Source of the DNA: JBJKPP01 sp046706145
GTDB taxonomy: Bacteria > Bacteroidota > Ignavibacteria > Ignavibacteriales > Ignavibacteriaceae
Reading direction: 5' to 3'
NCBI GenBank assembly: GCA_046706145.1
Contig: JBJKPP010000025.1
Location: forward strand, 1 to 35,583
DNA: 35,583 nt
This document shows, one piece after another, positions 34,718 to 35,583 of the stretch (its first letter is position 1; each line of letters begins with the position of its first letter). The notes under the pieces were generated by a model. It saw only the letters and a list, made by a program, of their open reading frames with translations, was not told the DNA's origin and did no database searches. A program made the position numbers and the translations under genes.

Positions 34718-35583
34718 ATGGGTTTTGGAAAAATAAACAGCAGACTAATAGAGAATGAAAAGACAGTACTTTCATTTACTGACATAAGAGGAAATTATTC
34801 GATTTTATTTATTGCTGCGTTTATTTTCTTCTTCATTGTTTTCAAACCGAAGGATGCATTAGCTTATACGCAACCTTCGATAACAAAAAGTCATCGAACT
34901 TCTCACACAAAAAAATCAATGCAAGGAAATGATTACAATTGGCTCCAGTTCGATTTCAATCCGGAACATAGCGGGAATAATACCAAAGAAACAAAGATTA
35001 CCACAGAAAATGTTGGGAAACTGAATCAACTTTTTAAGATATCATTGCCTTCTATTGCAGATGGAGCGCCAGTTTATCTAAGTAATGTTAAAACTAAATC
35101 GGGCGAGATTAATGAAATTTTCGTAACTACCAAAGATGGACACATTATCGCGCTAAATGCTGCAAACGGAAATAAACTTTGGAGCCATCAATACGGAACG
35201 GGTAAGTATAGAATAAATAATGGCGACAATCCAACTTATACAACCTCTTCCCCCGCTATAGATCCGAATCTAAAATATGTTTACAGCTATGGACTCGACG
35301 GCTACGTTCACAAATATCAGGTTGCCGATGGCAAAGAAATAAAAAACGGGGGCTGGCCGGAACTATGCACATTAAAACCGTTCGATGAAAAGGGCTCATC
35401 CGCACTAGCTATTGCAACTGCAAAAGATGGTAATACATATCTTTATGTGGCAAATGGTGGATACCTTGGAGACAGAGGAGATTATCAAGGTCACTTAACA
35501 ACCATAAATTTAAAAAATGGGAAACAGCATGTCTTCAATGCTAATTGCAGCAATAGGACAGTTCATTTTGTAGAAAAGCCGGG
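34718..35583 (+). CDS. exported PQQ-type beta-propeller protein (partial, 3' end outside window)
   Basis: Starting at ATG 34718, with GGAG 7 bases upstream, 288 codons run off the window edge. A 26-residue polar N-terminal extension precedes a hydrophobic signal/anchor (about 28-49, ILFIAAFIFFFIVF) ending near DALAYTQ. The mature part opens with NWLQFDFNPEHSGNN, the typical entry of PQQ-enzyme-like propellers, followed by blades such as GHIIALNAANGNKLWSH, SSPAIDPNLKYVYSYGLDGYVHKYQ and TYLYVANGGYLGD. Such proteins may be dehydrogenases or non-enzymatic binding proteins; the cofactor ligands lie beyond the visible part or cannot be judged. It is divergent from the Lon-like propeller gene. Confidence 0.85.
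   Translation, partial: MGFGKINSRLIENEKTVLSFTDIRGNYSILFIAAFIFFFIVFKPKDALAYTQPSITKSHRTSHTKKSMQGNDYNWLQFDFNPEHSGNNTKETKITTENVGKLNQLFKISLPSIADGAPVYLSNVKTKSGEINEIFVTTKDGHIIALNAANGNKLWSHQYGTGKYRINNGDNPTYTTSSPAIDPNLKYVYSYGLDGYVHKYQVADGKEIKNGGWPELCTLKPFDEKGSSALAIATAKDGNTYLYVANGGYLGDRGDYQGHLTTINLKNGKQHVFNANCSNRTVHFVEKP

Noticed and set aside
1..35583. CRISPR arrays, tRNA/rRNA genes, insertion sequences or prophage
   Set aside because: No regularly spaced repeats, no cloverleaf or rRNA-like sequence, and no transposase or integrase frames were seen on either strand.

Overview
This AT-rich bacterial window most likely comes from the Ignavibacteria/Melioribacter side of the Bacteroidota-Chlorobiota group. 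The pointers are a DUF2851 gene, a Bacteroidota-style TonB with a KQRGKP C-terminal motif, a bifunctional nuclease carrying a UVR motif, a mitochondrial-type citrate synthase, a full rod-shape (mre/mrd) cluster, and frequent TTG/GTG starts with few strong Shine-Dalgarno sites. The assignment is an inference from gene content; there is no rRNA gene to anchor it. No tRNA, rRNA, IS element, integrase or CRISPR array was found.

Layout. (a) 1-2.8 kb, + strand accessory genes: the tail of a Gln/Arg-rich protein, a His-rich NifX/NifB-like protein behind a palindromic promoter, a small membrane protein, an orphan NarL-type response regulator and a small secreted protein. (b) 2.9-6.7 kb, - strand: pepD, typA, clpS. 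(c) 6.8-9.2 kb, + strand: etfB-etfA-bifunctional nuclease. (d) 9.2-23 kb, - strand: DUF2851, then the dense run pyrG-TPR-purN-purH-mreB-mreC-mreD-mrdA-rodA-dcd-pyrF, in which cell-shape genes are interlocked by overlapping starts and stops with nucleotide-biosynthesis genes. (e) 23.2-30 kb: citrate synthase (-), a Sel1-repeat protein (+), then an MFS transporter, nusB, a DUF218 protein and tonB (all -), with clear intrinsic terminators after gltA and tonB. (f) 30.4-35.6 kb, accessory: three - strand genes of unrecognised function ending in a terminator, and a divergent, truncated gene for a secreted PQQ-type beta-propeller protein.

The most unusual part is region (f). The first gene of the - strand trio encodes a 719-residue protein that reads as a Lon-type (S16) peptidase domain without an AAA+ ATPase, then one membrane span, then an extracytoplasmic repeat region with FG-GAP/VCBS-like motifs. 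It is followed by two uncharacterised soluble proteins, the first of which seems to start at an AUU codon behind a perfect AGGAGG. A membrane-anchored sensor-protease with two downstream partners is a plausible reading, but it rests on motif recognition by eye.
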